From assembly GCA_020848695.1 (NCBI GenBank), contig JADLHT010000044.1, positions 1 to 64,000 on the forward strand: a DNA stretch of 64,000 nucleotides. Reading direction: 5' to 3'. The notes beneath the pieces were generated by a model. It was not told the DNA's origin and made no database searches. It was given only the letters and a program-made list of their open reading frames with translations. This stretch comes from Saprospiraceae bacterium. GTDB taxonomy: Bacteria; Bacteroidota; Bacteroidia; Chitinophagales; Saprospiraceae. Positions 20,201-28,323 of the stretch are shown here, piece by piece. The position numbers and the translations under genes are program-made. Positions within the stretch are counted from its first letter, which is position 1; every line of letters starts with the position of its first letter.

Positions 20201-20816
20201 AGCTATGGAGGCTTATGATGAAATGAAGGAGAGATACGATGTAATACAAGTTCAAAGAGAAGATATTTTAAAAGCAAAGGAGAGCTTACTCGAAACCATA
20301 AAGGAAATTGAAGAGAAGGCTACTTCAAGTTTTATGGACTCATTTAATAAAGTTAGAGGTCATTTTCAAACAGTTTTTCGTTCGTTATTTACAGAAGATG
20401 ATGATTGTGACTTAATTTTATTGGACGAAATGGATCCATTGGAGTGTGATATTGATATTGTTGCTAAGCCTAAAGGTAAAAAGCCAAAATCTATAAGTCA
20501 ATTATCTGGTGGAGAGAAGACGCTAACAGCTATTGCTTTGTTATTCTCATTGTATTTATTAAAACCGGCACCATTTTGTATTTTTGACGAAGTTGATGCT
20601 CCGTTGGATGACGTTAATATTGAGAAATTTAATCGCATTGTCAGGAAATTTTCAACAGATTCCCAGTTTATTATTATCACGCATAATAAATTAACCATGG
20701 CGGAGGTTGATGTTCTTTATGGGGTTTACATGGAAGAACAAGGAGTGTCTGGAGTCACAGCTGTTGACTTTCGTAAGTATGATTATGACAACATATTAAC
20801 TGAAATGCAAGGTTAG
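17268..20816 (+). CDS. smc: Chromosome segregation ATPase SMC
   Basis: The 1182-residue protein has the full SMC layout. The Walker A motif GPNGSGKSN is at residues 31-39 and the DAIRWVLGEQ segment follows. There is a long coiled coil, a hinge at roughly 500-640 (around SAIELSLEPYLNFFLVEN, with GGSSG after it), and a second coiled coil. The C-terminal head has the signature LSGGEKT at about 1079 and Walker B FCIFDEVDAPLDD at about 1104. Length and both head motifs are normal, so it should be active. SMC with ScpA/ScpB condenses and separates chromosomes; the partners are not in the window. It converges on the cytochrome gene with 2 bp between stops. Rad50 is excluded by the SMC-type hinge and head sequences. 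Confidence 0.98.
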   Translation: MKLKSLEINGFKSFANHTIINFNEAITGIVGPNGSGKSNVVDAIRWVLGEQKGRELRLEAMSDVIFNGTKKRKVAPLAQVSLSFENTRNVIPTDYQNVTISRLLYRSGESEYRLNNVPCRLKDITGLFLDTGIGSDSYAIIALNMVEDLLSNKENARRKMFEQAAGISKYKTRKRESINKLKSTNEDLSRIEDLLFEINNNLNELEKQAKRAKKYYEMRDKFRSAGLLLAHISINNLKSAEAELETKITSEQIALQELEIKLLSQEAELEKFKKDHLDHEKNLSDYQKNVNVLLDTIRNYETEIQIKQQKVSLFESQAAQLKESSKSYELKISNFDEELKNIESEIKSLQAEVENAENNFNTHHSNLKRIQEEYDAIKAESDIKIKERQDLDKLIFDKEKESAILSNQIDNLDAENNRANDEILSKSKEFENAQDQIGEYQNIIDQVQTELAKLSSLEDERRSAILIQQNKIDKQLGIVNSIHRAKDAKQNELELLRSMIERMEGFPESMQYLNSNWRKNVPVLSDIIVVQDQYKSAIELSLEPYLNFFLVENEDDAIQAIKLLKKDAKGKANFFLLNKLKNSPQSSFVPNNTFKAIDVVECDSLYKPLLTHLLNNIFIANDNIEELGPVGEEVTIVNASGNYLKQSNAISGGSSGLFEGKRLGRKKNFEKLELDLKDLSLNLSEADSSLGSYRQELKLLEEKSYAKETNELRIKESHARQKFTEISTKYNSFIEVKAQIETRIAYNQDQILKCKSEIETLSFDLVKYKLALEDIISVIGNSDSNVNYTSAELSSKSALANQANLELLKTRNKFDNILKDKEYRISQRNELMVEIDISNLKLSELEDGIASLDLVIKESVSKLELAYSDRKDLQNNLSILEQEYYEIRNYISLSEQSIKDSQRHTFESRSTINTLKEKKNETLYRVDSIRERAELEFGTKFENFEPDQETLNLDELQLAERVNYYKVRLDNYGEVNPLAMEAYDEMKERYDVIQVQREDILKAKESLLETIKEIEEKATSSFMDSFNKVRGHFQTVFRSLFTEDDDCDLILLDEMDPLECDIDIVAKPKGKKPKSISQLSGGEKTLTAIALLFSLYLLKPAPFCIFDEVDAPLDDVNIEKFNRIVRKFSTDSQFIIITHNKLTMAEVDVLYGVYMEEQGVSGVTAVDFRKYDYDNILTEMQG

Positions 20817-20818
20817 GA

Positions 20819-22375
20819 TCAATTTGTATTTATCAATAGCTTTTTACCGGAATTAAAATTTGATTTTTTAAGATTTAAATAAATTATTCCATTAAGACCA
20901 ATTTCTGGAATATATATCCTGTTCATATTTTCAGAAAGTGTATAATTGCAAATAAAGTTTCCTGAAGAATTATATAACGTCAAAAGTGATCCTTTAAGAT
21001 AGTCACTTATTTCTACTTCGACAATATTCATGTAGCTTCTTTTTACAGACCATTCTGAATCAGAATTTTCAATAATACTCAAACTAGAATTTAAAAAACT
21101 ACTATCAACTATTATATTCTCATCTCCGCTCTGATATAATAGAAATGTAAAATAAACCAAGAGCATCTCATCAGTTGTTTTTTCGCCAAGAGTAACCAAT
21201 TTAGGAGGGTTGTTTGGATTGTTAAGATTGTTTGAAGTATTGTCATAAGTTGCGTGTGCGGTTAACTTAGTTCCAGGGTTAAAGACTATAGGTTTTGGAT
21301 AACTATATGCGCCCTGCCAATGAAAATCCCAATCATTAATTTTGATTAGATTTTTCTTAGTGCCATTCGGATCTTGAGCAAAAACCTCAATACTTTTTCC
21401 GATTAGGTGCATATGTGGAGCAACACTTAATACCGTTGTTTTAAAGCTATTAATTTTGTATTCAGAAGTAAATGTCTTAACTGAATTGGCGGGAATAATA
21501 AGTGGACCATTTATCAAAGTACCAAGATGATCGAGAATTGGACTTATAAAAACTTGTCTTACATTAGCTTCCTTTGAATAATATAGTTTTAGTAAGGTCT
21601 GGTCCATTTGTCCATTCGCACTTCCTGGATAGTGGATCTGCATTACAATATCGCCACCAGCAGGAAGCTTAACTCCCATTCCTGAAGGGTATTGAGTTGG
21701 GAAAGAACCGGGAACCCAGGCTCCAATTAATTCAGCACTACTTACACCAATTCCTCCAAAGGATAAATATCCAGGCTCTTGACTCGCATCATCATGCTTT
21801 TTTGCTTGTCCCGATTTGTCATAATAAACCAGCACATGATGAACTGCATTTCTATTGCCGGGTATAACTTCCATTGCATTAATATATCTATCAATGTTTT
21901 CAGTATTTTTAATGACAAAACATTGGTAAATATCCGCAGTAGCTTTAACGGTAAATAGCGGTGCTAGATATTTGGCATCAGGAGTTCCATTTAAATCTCC
22001 ATTTGAGGGAAATACAGGTAAAGAAGGTTCTTTAGTTATATCCCCTCTATCACTTCCATTATTAATCCAGTTTAGTAATTTTGTTTTTTGATCTGCGGTT
22101 AGGCTTCTTTCGTGCGCAAACCTTGAATAAGCTTGATCAGGAGGCCAGGGTGGCATTATTCCTTTCTCAACAACTCTTTTAATATCTGTCAAATTATCTA
22201 TACATTCCTGATAGTTTTCTAATGTGAAAGGTGCGATACCGCCCGAACGGTGACAACTGGTGCATTTAGTATAGATTATATCAGCAATGTCATTCGACCA
22301 ATTGCTGGATTGAGATATTGCTATATAATTACTGAAAATTACTAATAAGCAAATAAAATACTTTCTTACATTCAT
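20819..22375 (-). CDS. Secreted cytochrome c / copper type II monooxygenase-like fusion, T9SS type A
   Basis: The 518-residue protein has a signal peptide (residues 1-21) and a single haem c site CTSCH (38-42) followed by the MPPWPP segment usual in this kind of cytochrome domain. The next part is like peptidylglycine/dopamine monooxygenases. His179-His180 and His248 (QIHYP) match the CuH ligands; His321, His323 (HMH) and Met404 (DEM) match the CuM ligands, so both copper sites look complete. The last 70 or so residues look like a T9SS type A sorting domain (LYNSSGNF, then NGIIYLNL and GKKLLIN). The likely role is an extracellular or surface copper oxygenase with its own electron-transfer domain; the substrate is unknown. 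It is transcribed toward smc. Confidence 0.85.
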   Translation of the reverse strand: MNVRKYFICLLVIFSNYIAISQSSNWSNDIADIIYTKCTSCHRSGGIAPFTLENYQECIDNLTDIKRVVEKGIMPPWPPDQAYSRFAHERSLTADQKTKLLNWINNGSDRGDITKEPSLPVFPSNGDLNGTPDAKYLAPLFTVKATADIYQCFVIKNTENIDRYINAMEVIPGNRNAVHHVLVYYDKSGQAKKHDDASQEPGYLSFGGIGVSSAELIGAWVPGSFPTQYPSGMGVKLPAGGDIVMQIHYPGSANGQMDQTLLKLYYSKEANVRQVFISPILDHLGTLINGPLIIPANSVKTFTSEYKINSFKTTVLSVAPHMHLIGKSIEVFAQDPNGTKKNLIKINDWDFHWQGAYSYPKPIVFNPGTKLTAHATYDNTSNNLNNPNNPPKLVTLGEKTTDEMLLVYFTFLLYQSGDENIIVDSSFLNSSLSIIENSDSEWSVKRSYMNIVEVEISDYLKGSLLTLYNSSGNFICNYTLSENMNRIYIPEIGLNGIIYLNLKKSNFNSGKKLLINTN

Positions 22376-22426
22376 AATTAATATTGGACTATAAAAGTAG
22401 ATAAATGTTTACTAATTTGGTTAAAT

Positions 22427-22867
22427 TTAAAAATCTTTTATCAGATTGACAGGTAAACTATCAATAATATCAACACTGTTTTCTAAAAAACTTACTTTAG
22501 CTGTAAGTGCTTGAATACCATTGGTGACACATAGGTATGGTGCATTTAATGCTAGGTTATATCGGGCAATTTGGTGCATTGCTTCATTAGTAATATTTTT
22601 TTCATAAGATTTACATTCGATTAATATATAAGGTTTTATAAATTGATCGTAAATTACAATATCGAATCTTTTAGTTTGCTTTCTAAGCAAAATTGTTTTT
22701 TCGATAGCAATTCTTCCTTTACCATATTTTAATTCGTTAATCAAATATTGTATTACTAACTGACGCACAATCTCTTCTTTAGTTTCAAAAAGCCATTTTT
22801 TTCTAATAGGATCAAAAATCTTTCCTTCAACTCTTTGAAGTGAGTTAAAATAGTGTTCAAGCTTCAT
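22427..22867 (-). CDS. HsdR N-terminal-like PD-(D/E)xK nuclease protein
   Basis: The 146-residue protein resembles the stand-alone HsdR_N_2 family found in many Bacteroidota, related to the nuclease domain of type I restriction HsdR subunits. The core motif is visible: Asp69 in FDIVIYD and Glu84-Cys-Lys86 in LIECKSYEK, with a possible early acidic residue at Glu31 and a later Q-x-A-R-Y helix. These are the residues expected for metal-dependent DNA cleavage. The start overlaps the stop of the 756-residue gene by 4 bp (ATGA), so translation is probably coupled. No methylase or specificity gene is nearby, so this is not a standard restriction-modification locus. Activity and target are unknown. 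Confidence 0.85.
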   Translation of the reverse strand: MKLEHYFNSLQRVEGKIFDPIRKKWLFETKEEIVRQLVIQYLINELKYGKGRIAIEKTILLRKQTKRFDIVIYDQFIKPYILIECKSYEKNITNEAMHQIARYNLALNAPYLCVTNGIQALTAKVSFLENSVDIIDSLPVNLIKDF

Positions 22868-25134
22868 GTGGTTTCAGCAGATACAATATGAATTTGTTTA
22901 CTTACTTTAAATAAATCCTGCATTTCAAAATCACTCCAATGATATCTTGAATTCAAAAGACAATTTAAGCTAATGCTTTCAATCTCAAATCCAGCTAAAG
23001 ATAAGCTTTTCAAAAAATGCTTCTGCCAATAAAGTTGTTGGATGCTATTCGAGTAAGGATTAATCAGGTTTTCCAATACTAATATTTTCTTTCGAGTAGT
23101 AGTGAAATTGAGCCAGTTTTGTAATTTTTCAAAATCTTTATCAATATCTATTTTAAAGCAATTATATTGAGAAAGCAAAGTTGAGGTAAAAATTTGATTC
23201 AACTCTAGAGGTAAAAAACTTATTACTAAGTCAGTTGAATTGATCCAAACAAAAAGTTCCAGTACGTTGCTGGTAATAAATGTTGTCAGATGCAATATTG
23301 GACGATTTGATTCTCTGGTCGAATGGGGCTTTAACGCATTAATAATATCGATAGGTGTAGGCTGTATCAATGCGATATTAAAAACTGAATCGGCGCTCTG
23401 AGTTTCATGAATATGAATGATTCTTTTACATGCGGGTTTAAGCTTGTTTATGCATTCCTGCTCAGTAAGCTGATTTAAATTAATTAATTCATCCCAAATC
23501 TCTTTTGGATAAACCGGCAAATATTCTGGTCGGATATTTTCAAGAATTATTATTGGAAATATATTTGAAAGCTTGTCTAATTTTTCATAATATCCTGACA
23601 AGGTAAGTTCTGAGCTGGTGTTCTGACCAATCATTTTATCTAATTGATCTTCTGTTAAACTAATTTTTTTTATTGCATGATGCTGCAATTCTTCATGAAT
23701 GTAGTTAATATACGGAATAATTTCTGTCTTGTAGGATTCAAGCGAGGAGTAACAGGTATTTAGTTTTACCTGGAACTGTTCAAAATCTAAGACATTACAT
23801 AAAGCAATTTGTTTTTCCAGAATCGCTAATTCTATAACATGGTCCCAATGATCTGTCGGAATCAGGTTCAATGAATCAAAATAAGCAAAGATATTTTCTG
23901 GAAGATTTGAAAAATAGCTTATCCAATCATAATAAAGTGCAAAATAATTTTCTAATTTTCGAATAGTTTGGATAAGATCAAGTTCTTTAGTTAAATGCAG
24001 GTAGAGCTGATTTGTGTTGGAAATGTCATTAAGCTCACTTCGGAATATTTTCGAGTTAGTAATATAATGTTTAAAATCTTTTAAAATTTTAATTCCCAAG
24101 ATATCCCATTCTTCTGGTTCATCAAGAAATGATTTGTTATTCTGTTTGTGCCATGCAGATTCAGATTTTTTATAAATCAATCCAAGAATTGTATCATCCT
24201 CAATATAATAAGTTATGTTTTCAATTTCAATTGTCTCTGAAATTTTACTAATCTGAGACTGGAATTCTTTTCTTAGAAGATCCATCTTTAAAAGATCTTC
24301 ATCAGTCAATTCTTGTTTCGAATTGTAATATTTCTTTAATTTTTCACAAAATGGATTCAGCAATCCAAATATTGATGCACTATTTTGATAGATAAACTTA
24401 TCTTTTAAAATTTGAAGATTTTTTAAAGTATTTAAAATTGTACTTTCATAAAGCTTTAATTCATGGCAGATCGCGGTCCACGATTCCTCTTTAGTGTATA
24501 AATTGAAAACTTCAGGATTAATCAATCTGAATGGACTTAAGAAATAATTTTTCCCTTTAGATATTGGTATTGCTTCGGGAATTAATTTTTTGATTCTTAG
24601 TAATTCTTTGATACTATATTTTGTAGTATCTGGAATTAAATTTGAATAATTTTTTAACAACCTTCTAAGTTTAATCGAATTGCAGATTAACTGAATGAAA
24701 GATGATTGGGTATGGGTTCTTGGTTTGGTAATTGATTGAAAATATATTTCAAATTCTTCATGAGATTTATAAAGACTTAATAATGCTTCATTTAGTTTTT
24801 TGGGTTTAACACTGCCTTCAACAATTATAGGCTGAAAATCAATCAAGCTGTTCTCAAGATTACTTCTGGAATGAGTAAAGTTAAATACTAATTTTTCAAA
24901 ATTATGTTCATTGACAAAGTCTCTAATTAATTCATAATCTGATTGTTGGTCAAGCTTGATGATAGTTTTTTTGCCTGTTAATAAGTTTTTGATTAACTTA
25001 TTAAACAACCATAATTTTTTTGCATTGAGATGGGTCGGGCGTAAATAAATATTATGTTCTGTTTCGGAAATGAGAATGGATTGAGCGATATCATCGGGCA
25101 TCGCATAATAATGTTGATATAAATCATTAATCAT
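22864..25134 (-). CDS. Degenerate SF1 helicase-like protein with no Walker motifs (putative)
   Basis: The 756-residue protein has no family I can name with certainty, but its layout follows large SF1 (DNA2/UPF1-like, DUF4011-type) helicases. Residues 29-90 follow their motif I-Ia region: strand, loop, helix, then LLTGKKTIIKL, where the family has a GK-VLFV strand. However, the P-loop GPPGTGKSQT is replaced by RPTHLNAKKL (residues 32-41). Residues 525-575 follow the motif II-III region (FPIII, then KRIIHI), but DEASQ is replaced by NLNQ (552-555). A large helical insert fills 110-520. Residues 684-735 (ILVLENL, then LAGFEIESISL) resemble the Vsr-like C-terminal fold of such helicases without obvious catalytic residues. 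It should not hydrolyse ATP. It is coupled by a 4-bp overlap to the nuclease gene downstream. Confidence 0.55.
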   Translation of the reverse strand: MINDLYQHYYAMPDDIAQSILISETEHNIYLRPTHLNAKKLWLFNKLIKNLLTGKKTIIKLDQQSDYELIRDFVNEHNFEKLVFNFTHSRSNLENSLIDFQPIIVEGSVKPKKLNEALLSLYKSHEEFEIYFQSITKPRTHTQSSFIQLICNSIKLRRLLKNYSNLIPDTTKYSIKELLRIKKLIPEAIPISKGKNYFLSPFRLINPEVFNLYTKEESWTAICHELKLYESTILNTLKNLQILKDKFIYQNSASIFGLLNPFCEKLKKYYNSKQELTDEDLLKMDLLRKEFQSQISKISETIEIENITYYIEDDTILGLIYKKSESAWHKQNNKSFLDEPEEWDILGIKILKDFKHYITNSKIFRSELNDISNTNQLYLHLTKELDLIQTIRKLENYFALYYDWISYFSNLPENIFAYFDSLNLIPTDHWDHVIELAILEKQIALCNVLDFEQFQVKLNTCYSSLESYKTEIIPYINYIHEELQHHAIKKISLTEDQLDKMIGQNTSSELTLSGYYEKLDKLSNIFPIIILENIRPEYLPVYPKEIWDELINLNQLTEQECINKLKPACKRIIHIHETQSADSVFNIALIQPTPIDIINALKPHSTRESNRPILHLTTFITSNVLELFVWINSTDLVISFLPLELNQIFTSTLLSQYNCFKIDIDKDFEKLQNWLNFTTTRKKILVLENLINPYSNSIQQLYWQKHFLKSLSLAGFEIESISLNCLLNSRYHWSDFEMQDLFKVSKQIHIVSAETT

Positions 25135-25157
25135 GAGTGAGCATCAAATTAGATTTA

Positions 25158-25165
25158 CAAATATA
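25158..25165 (-). promoter_or_regulatory. -7 promoter box for the helicase-like/nuclease pair
   Basis: On the minus strand this reads TATATTTG, an exact TAnnTTTG match, ending 23 bp before the ATG at 25134. The upstream DNA is an extended A/T tract with no clear -33 box. Confidence 0.45.
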
Positions 25166-25248
25166 TATATAATATATTAATATAAATAAAGTCTTTAAAG
25201 GTAAATTAAATGTAAGAATATCAATATTATATACATGTTAATAATATA

Positions 25249-26589
25249 TTATATATTATTAAACTCCAACCGACTTCCAATTGAATTACTATTCACTTGA
25301 GAATTATCAAAGACTAGATTGCCGTTCACCCAGGTCTTGTTGATTAAGCCTTTTAATGATCTGTTCGTCAACGGACTCCATTGGCATTTATAGAGAAGTG
25401 AACCTTCTTCTATTATTTGCCAACGACTACTATCCAGCAATACAAGATCAGCAAAATATCCTTCTCGTATGTATCCTCTTTCTTTAATTTTAAAACACTC
25501 GGCAACACTATGGGACATTTTGTCAATGACAAAAGTTAGAGGCCATTTATTTTCTTCTGCAATAGTTAAACAAACTTGTAAACTATGTTGTACTAATGGC
25601 AAGCCTGATGGTGCATTGTTGTAAGGGTTATTCTTTTCTGCTAATGTATGAGGTGCGTGATCAGTCGCAATTACGTCTATAAAACCATTTTCAACGGCCT
25701 TTCTTAATGCTGCTCTGTCTGCATTGGTTTTAATAGCCGGATTGCATTTAATCAAATTTCCCAATGCGTTATAATCATCATCGCTGAAATACAGATGATG
25801 AACACAAGCTTCGGAGGTAATTCGTTTATCAATTAATTTAGATTTATTTTCAAATAACTCCAACTCCTCCATAGAAGAAATGTGCAAAATGTGTAATCGG
25901 GTTCCGTGCTTTTTAGCTAATTGAACGGCGTAGGAAGAAGATTTAAAGCAAGCTTCTCTGGATCTAATAAGCGGATGATGTGATGAACTGAGTTTGTTGC
26001 CATATTTTTCATTAAAAGCCAATTGATTGAATTTGATGGTTTTTTCATCTTCACAGTGCACAGCAATAAGAGAATTGCTTTTGGCAAAAAGTTGATTAAG
26101 AGTATGTTCATCATCAACCAGCATATTCCCTGTTGAGGAACCCATAAATACTTTAACGCCACACACTTTTTTATTATCAATTTTGAGAATTTCATCCAGA
26201 TTAGAATTAGAAGTTCCCATATAGAATGAATAATTAGCAAGTGAGTGTTCAGAAGCTATACTATATTTAGATTCTAATAAATCAATGGTTAATGCATTGG
26301 GAATGGTGTTTGGCATTTCCATAAAGCTTGTTACTCCTCCTGCAACAGCTGCTCTTGATTCAGAATAAATATCTCCTTTGTGTGTCAATCCTGGTTCTCT
26401 GAAATGAACCTGGTCATCAATACAGCCTGGAATTAAAAACAGTCCGTTCCCTTCAATAATGTCAGCTTCCTTATGTGAAATTGAACTTGAAATTTTTTCA
26501 ATTCTACTATTTTTTATTAAAAGATCACTATCAAATATTTTGCCTTCATTTACAATCTGTACATTCTTTATTAATTGAACTTTAGACAT
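25249..26589 (-). CDS. pyrC: Dihydroorotase (class I-like)
   Basis: The 446-residue amidohydrolase should interconvert carbamoyl aspartate and dihydroorotate in pyrimidine synthesis. Visible marks are IDDQVHFREPGLTHKGD (residues 58-72), the Lys of VKVFMGSSTGN that is carboxylated in this family, and ATDHAPHT near the C-terminal part of the barrel. Where most relatives have HxH for the first metal pair, this protein has Gln60-x-His62; I recall the DDQVHF form from other Bacteroidota dihydroorotases. Length is normal. It is divergent from purK with 34 bp between starts, so pyrimidine and purine genes share a control region. Confidence 0.93.
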   Translation of the reverse strand: MSKVQLIKNVQIVNEGKIFDSDLLIKNSRIEKISSSISHKEADIIEGNGLFLIPGCIDDQVHFREPGLTHKGDIYSESRAAVAGGVTSFMEMPNTIPNALTIDLLESKYSIASEHSLANYSFYMGTSNSNLDEILKIDNKKVCGVKVFMGSSTGNMLVDDEHTLNQLFAKSNSLIAVHCEDEKTIKFNQLAFNEKYGNKLSSSHHPLIRSREACFKSSSYAVQLAKKHGTRLHILHISSMEELELFENKSKLIDKRITSEACVHHLYFSDDDYNALGNLIKCNPAIKTNADRAALRKAVENGFIDVIATDHAPHTLAEKNNPYNNAPSGLPLVQHSLQVCLTIAEENKWPLTFVIDKMSHSVAECFKIKERGYIREGYFADLVLLDSSRWQIIEEGSLLYKCQWSPLTNRSLKGLINKTWVNGNLVFDNSQVNSNSIGSRLEFNNI

Positions 26590-26594
26590 TTGCT

Positions 26595-26602
26595 TATTTT
26601 TG
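26595..26602 (+). promoter_or_regulatory. -7 promoter box for purK-purE
   Basis: TATTTTTG matches TAnnTTTG and lies 21 bp before the TTG start of purK. A weak TTG (-33-like) is at 26575-26577, 17 bp upstream and inside the 5' end of pyrC. Confidence 0.45.
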
Positions 26603-26608
26603 TTGCAT

Positions 26609-26616
26609 CAAAATTA
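26609..26616 (-). promoter_or_regulatory. -7 promoter box for pyrC
   Basis: The minus strand reads TAATTTTG, matching TAnnTTTG, 19 bp before the pyrC ATG. It sits 6 bp from the opposing purK box, so the two promoters must overlap and probably compete for polymerase. Confidence 0.45.
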
Positions 26617-26623
26617 ATGTCAA

Positions 26624-27793
26624 TTGACTAATTTAAAACCATATATACCTCAAGATTTAAAAATTGGCGTATTGGGAGGAGGGCAGCTGGGTAAAATGTT
26701 AATGCAAGAAGCTCTCCCTTTGGATTTGAATATTTCGTTTTTGGATTCAGATAAATCCTGTTCTGTTGGAAAGATTTCCGGAAATTTCTTTATAGGTGAC
26801 ATCACATCCTATAATGATGTTCTCGAATTTGGAAGAAAAATGGATATCGTAACCATTGAAATAGAGAATGTTAATACACAGGCGTTAGAAGAATTGGAAA
26901 GTTCAGGAATTTGTGTATATCCACAATCAGGTATAATTAAAATTATTAAAGATAAAGGGCTTCAAAAAGAATTTTTGAAAAATAATGAATTTCCCAGCTC
27001 TGAATTTGAACTTTGTGAATCTGTTGGTGATATCCTTCAAAAAATTAAGTCCAATACGCTTTCATTTCCCTTTGTACAAAAATTAAGGACCGGCGGATAT
27101 GACGGTAAAGGTGTTTGCATAATTCGATCCTTTCAGGATATTGATAAGTTGTTGCAAGGACCGTCTATTGTAGAGAAATTAGCAGATATAGATAAAGAGC
27201 TTAGTGTTATAGCTGTTCGATCCTCAGTCGGAGAAGTTACTTGTTACCCTTCTGTTAGTATGGATTTTCATCCTACTGCAAATCTGGTTCAATACTTAAT
27301 CTGTCCTTCTGGAATTAGTGAGGAGCTCGAATTACTAGTACAACAATTAGCCAAAAACATTGTGAATAAATTACAAATTGTTGGATTGTTGGCGATTGAG
27401 CTTTTTTTAAACAAAGACGGTTCTATTTGGGTTAATGAGTTAGCGCCACGGCCGCATAACAGTGGACACCATACCTTGGTTAATGGATCTGTAAGTCAAT
27501 ATGAAAACCATTTACGCGCTATATTGGGCTTGCCATTGGGAAATACCTCAGGAAAGGTCAGAGCTTTAATGATGAATGTATTAGGTGAAGAAGGATTTTT
27601 TGGGAAAGCAGTATATTCAGGTTTTGAAGAATTGCTAAAAACAAAAGGAGTACATCCATACCTGTATGGAAAACTTGAAACGAAGCCTTTTCGAAAAATG
27701 GGACATATTACAATTACTGACTCTTCAATAGAAGAGTGTATTCGTAAGTATTATATATTAAAAGAAAAATTTAAAATTGTCAGTTTGCAATGA
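26624..27793 (+). CDS. purK: 5-(carboxyamino)imidazole ribonucleotide synthase
   Basis: The 389-residue ATP-grasp enzyme should convert AIR, bicarbonate and ATP into N5-CAIR in purine synthesis. It shows the N-terminal motif [13 protein letters not shown] (residues 14-26), the ATP-grasp glycine loop [10 protein letters not shown], and the C-terminal signature [14 protein letters not shown]. The length is normal. The start is TTG at 26624; an ATG 7 bp earlier is out of frame. Its last codons overlap purE by 4 bp (ATGA), the usual purK-purE coupling although the order here is K before E. Confidence 0.96.
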   Translation: MTNLKPYIPQDLKIGVLGGGQLGKMLMQEALPLDLNISFLDSDKSCSVGKISGNFFIGDITSYNDVLEFGRKMDIVTIEIENVNTQALEELESSGICVYPQSGIIKIIKDKGLQKEFLKNNEFPSSEFELCESVGDILQKIKSNTLSFPFVQKLRTGGYDGKGVCIIRSFQDIDKLLQGPSIVEKLADIDKELSVIAVRSSVGEVTCYPSVSMDFHPTANLVQYLICPSGISEELELLVQQLAKNIVNKLQIVGLLAIELFLNKDGSIWVNELAPRPHNSGHHTLVNGSVSQYENHLRAILGLPLGNTSGKVRALMMNVLGEEGFFGKAVYSGFEELLKTKGVHPYLYGKLETKPFRKMGHITITDSSIEECIRKYYILKEKFKIVSLQ

Positions 27794-28275
27794 AAGTTGG
27801 TATTATTATGGGATCCGATTCGGATCTCCAAGTCATGAAAGAAGCTTCTGAGATCTTGAATGAGTTTGGCGTTGAGCATGAAATTAGAATTGTATCTGCT
27901 CATAGAACTCCTGAGCATATGATCGATTATGCTCAATCTGCTAAATCAAGAGGCTTAAAGGTTATCATTGCCGGGGCAGGTGGAGCAGCACATTTACCGG
28001 GTATGATCGCATCAATTACTACTATTCCTGTTATTGGGGTCCCAATTAAGTCATCAAACTCGTTAGAAGGTTGGGATTCTATATTATCTATTCTTCAAAT
28101 GCCTAATGGGATACCTGTTGCTACGGTGGCCTTAAATGCTTCAAAAAATGCCGGAATCCTAGCAGTTTCCATTTTAGCTATTCAAGAAGAAGGACTTTCA
28201 CTAAAGCTTCAGGAATACAAAAACCATTTAAAAAAACTAGTATTAGAAAAAGATCAAATTCTATCAAAAAAATAA
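27790..28275 (+). CDS. purE: N5-CAIR mutase
   Basis: The 161-residue protein is class I PurE, which rearranges N5-CAIR to CAIR, the step after PurK. The family marks are all present: [15 protein letters not shown] near the N-terminus, then [11 protein letters not shown] with the catalytic His, then the glycine-rich [14 protein letters not shown], and later GVPI and [16 protein letters not shown]. It overlaps purK by 4 bp and is followed at once by a terminator. Confidence 0.97.
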   Translation: MKVGIIMGSDSDLQVMKEASEILNEFGVEHEIRIVSAHRTPEHMIDYAQSAKSRGLKVIIAGAGGAAHLPGMIASITTIPVIGVPIKSSNSLEGWDSILSILQMPNGIPVATVALNASKNAGILAVSILAIQEEGLSLKLQEYKNHLKKLVLEKDQILSKK

Positions 28276-28302
28276 AAAGCCGACAGTGTTACTATCGGCT
28301 TT
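28276..28302. terminator. Bidirectional terminator between purE and the 834-residue adhesin gene
   Basis: Left arm AAAGCCGACAGT (28276-28287), loop GTT, right arm ACTATCGGCTTT (28291-28302); 12 bp with one C/A mismatch that becomes a G-U pair on the minus strand. It follows directly on the purE stop and lies 21 bp beyond the stop of the converging gene at 28324. A-runs before and T-runs after suit termination on both strands. Confidence 0.8.
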
Positions 28303-28323
28303 AATTAATTAATGTAGTCCTAC

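Noticed and set aside
17268..20816. Rad50/SbcC or a defence SMC (for example Wadjet JetC)
   Set aside because: Hinge, head motifs and length match chromosomal SMC, and no Jet-like or Mre11-like partner is adjacent.
22427..25134. Type I restriction-modification system
   Set aside because: Only an HsdR-N-like protein is present; there is no hsdM or hsdS, and no working helicase motor.
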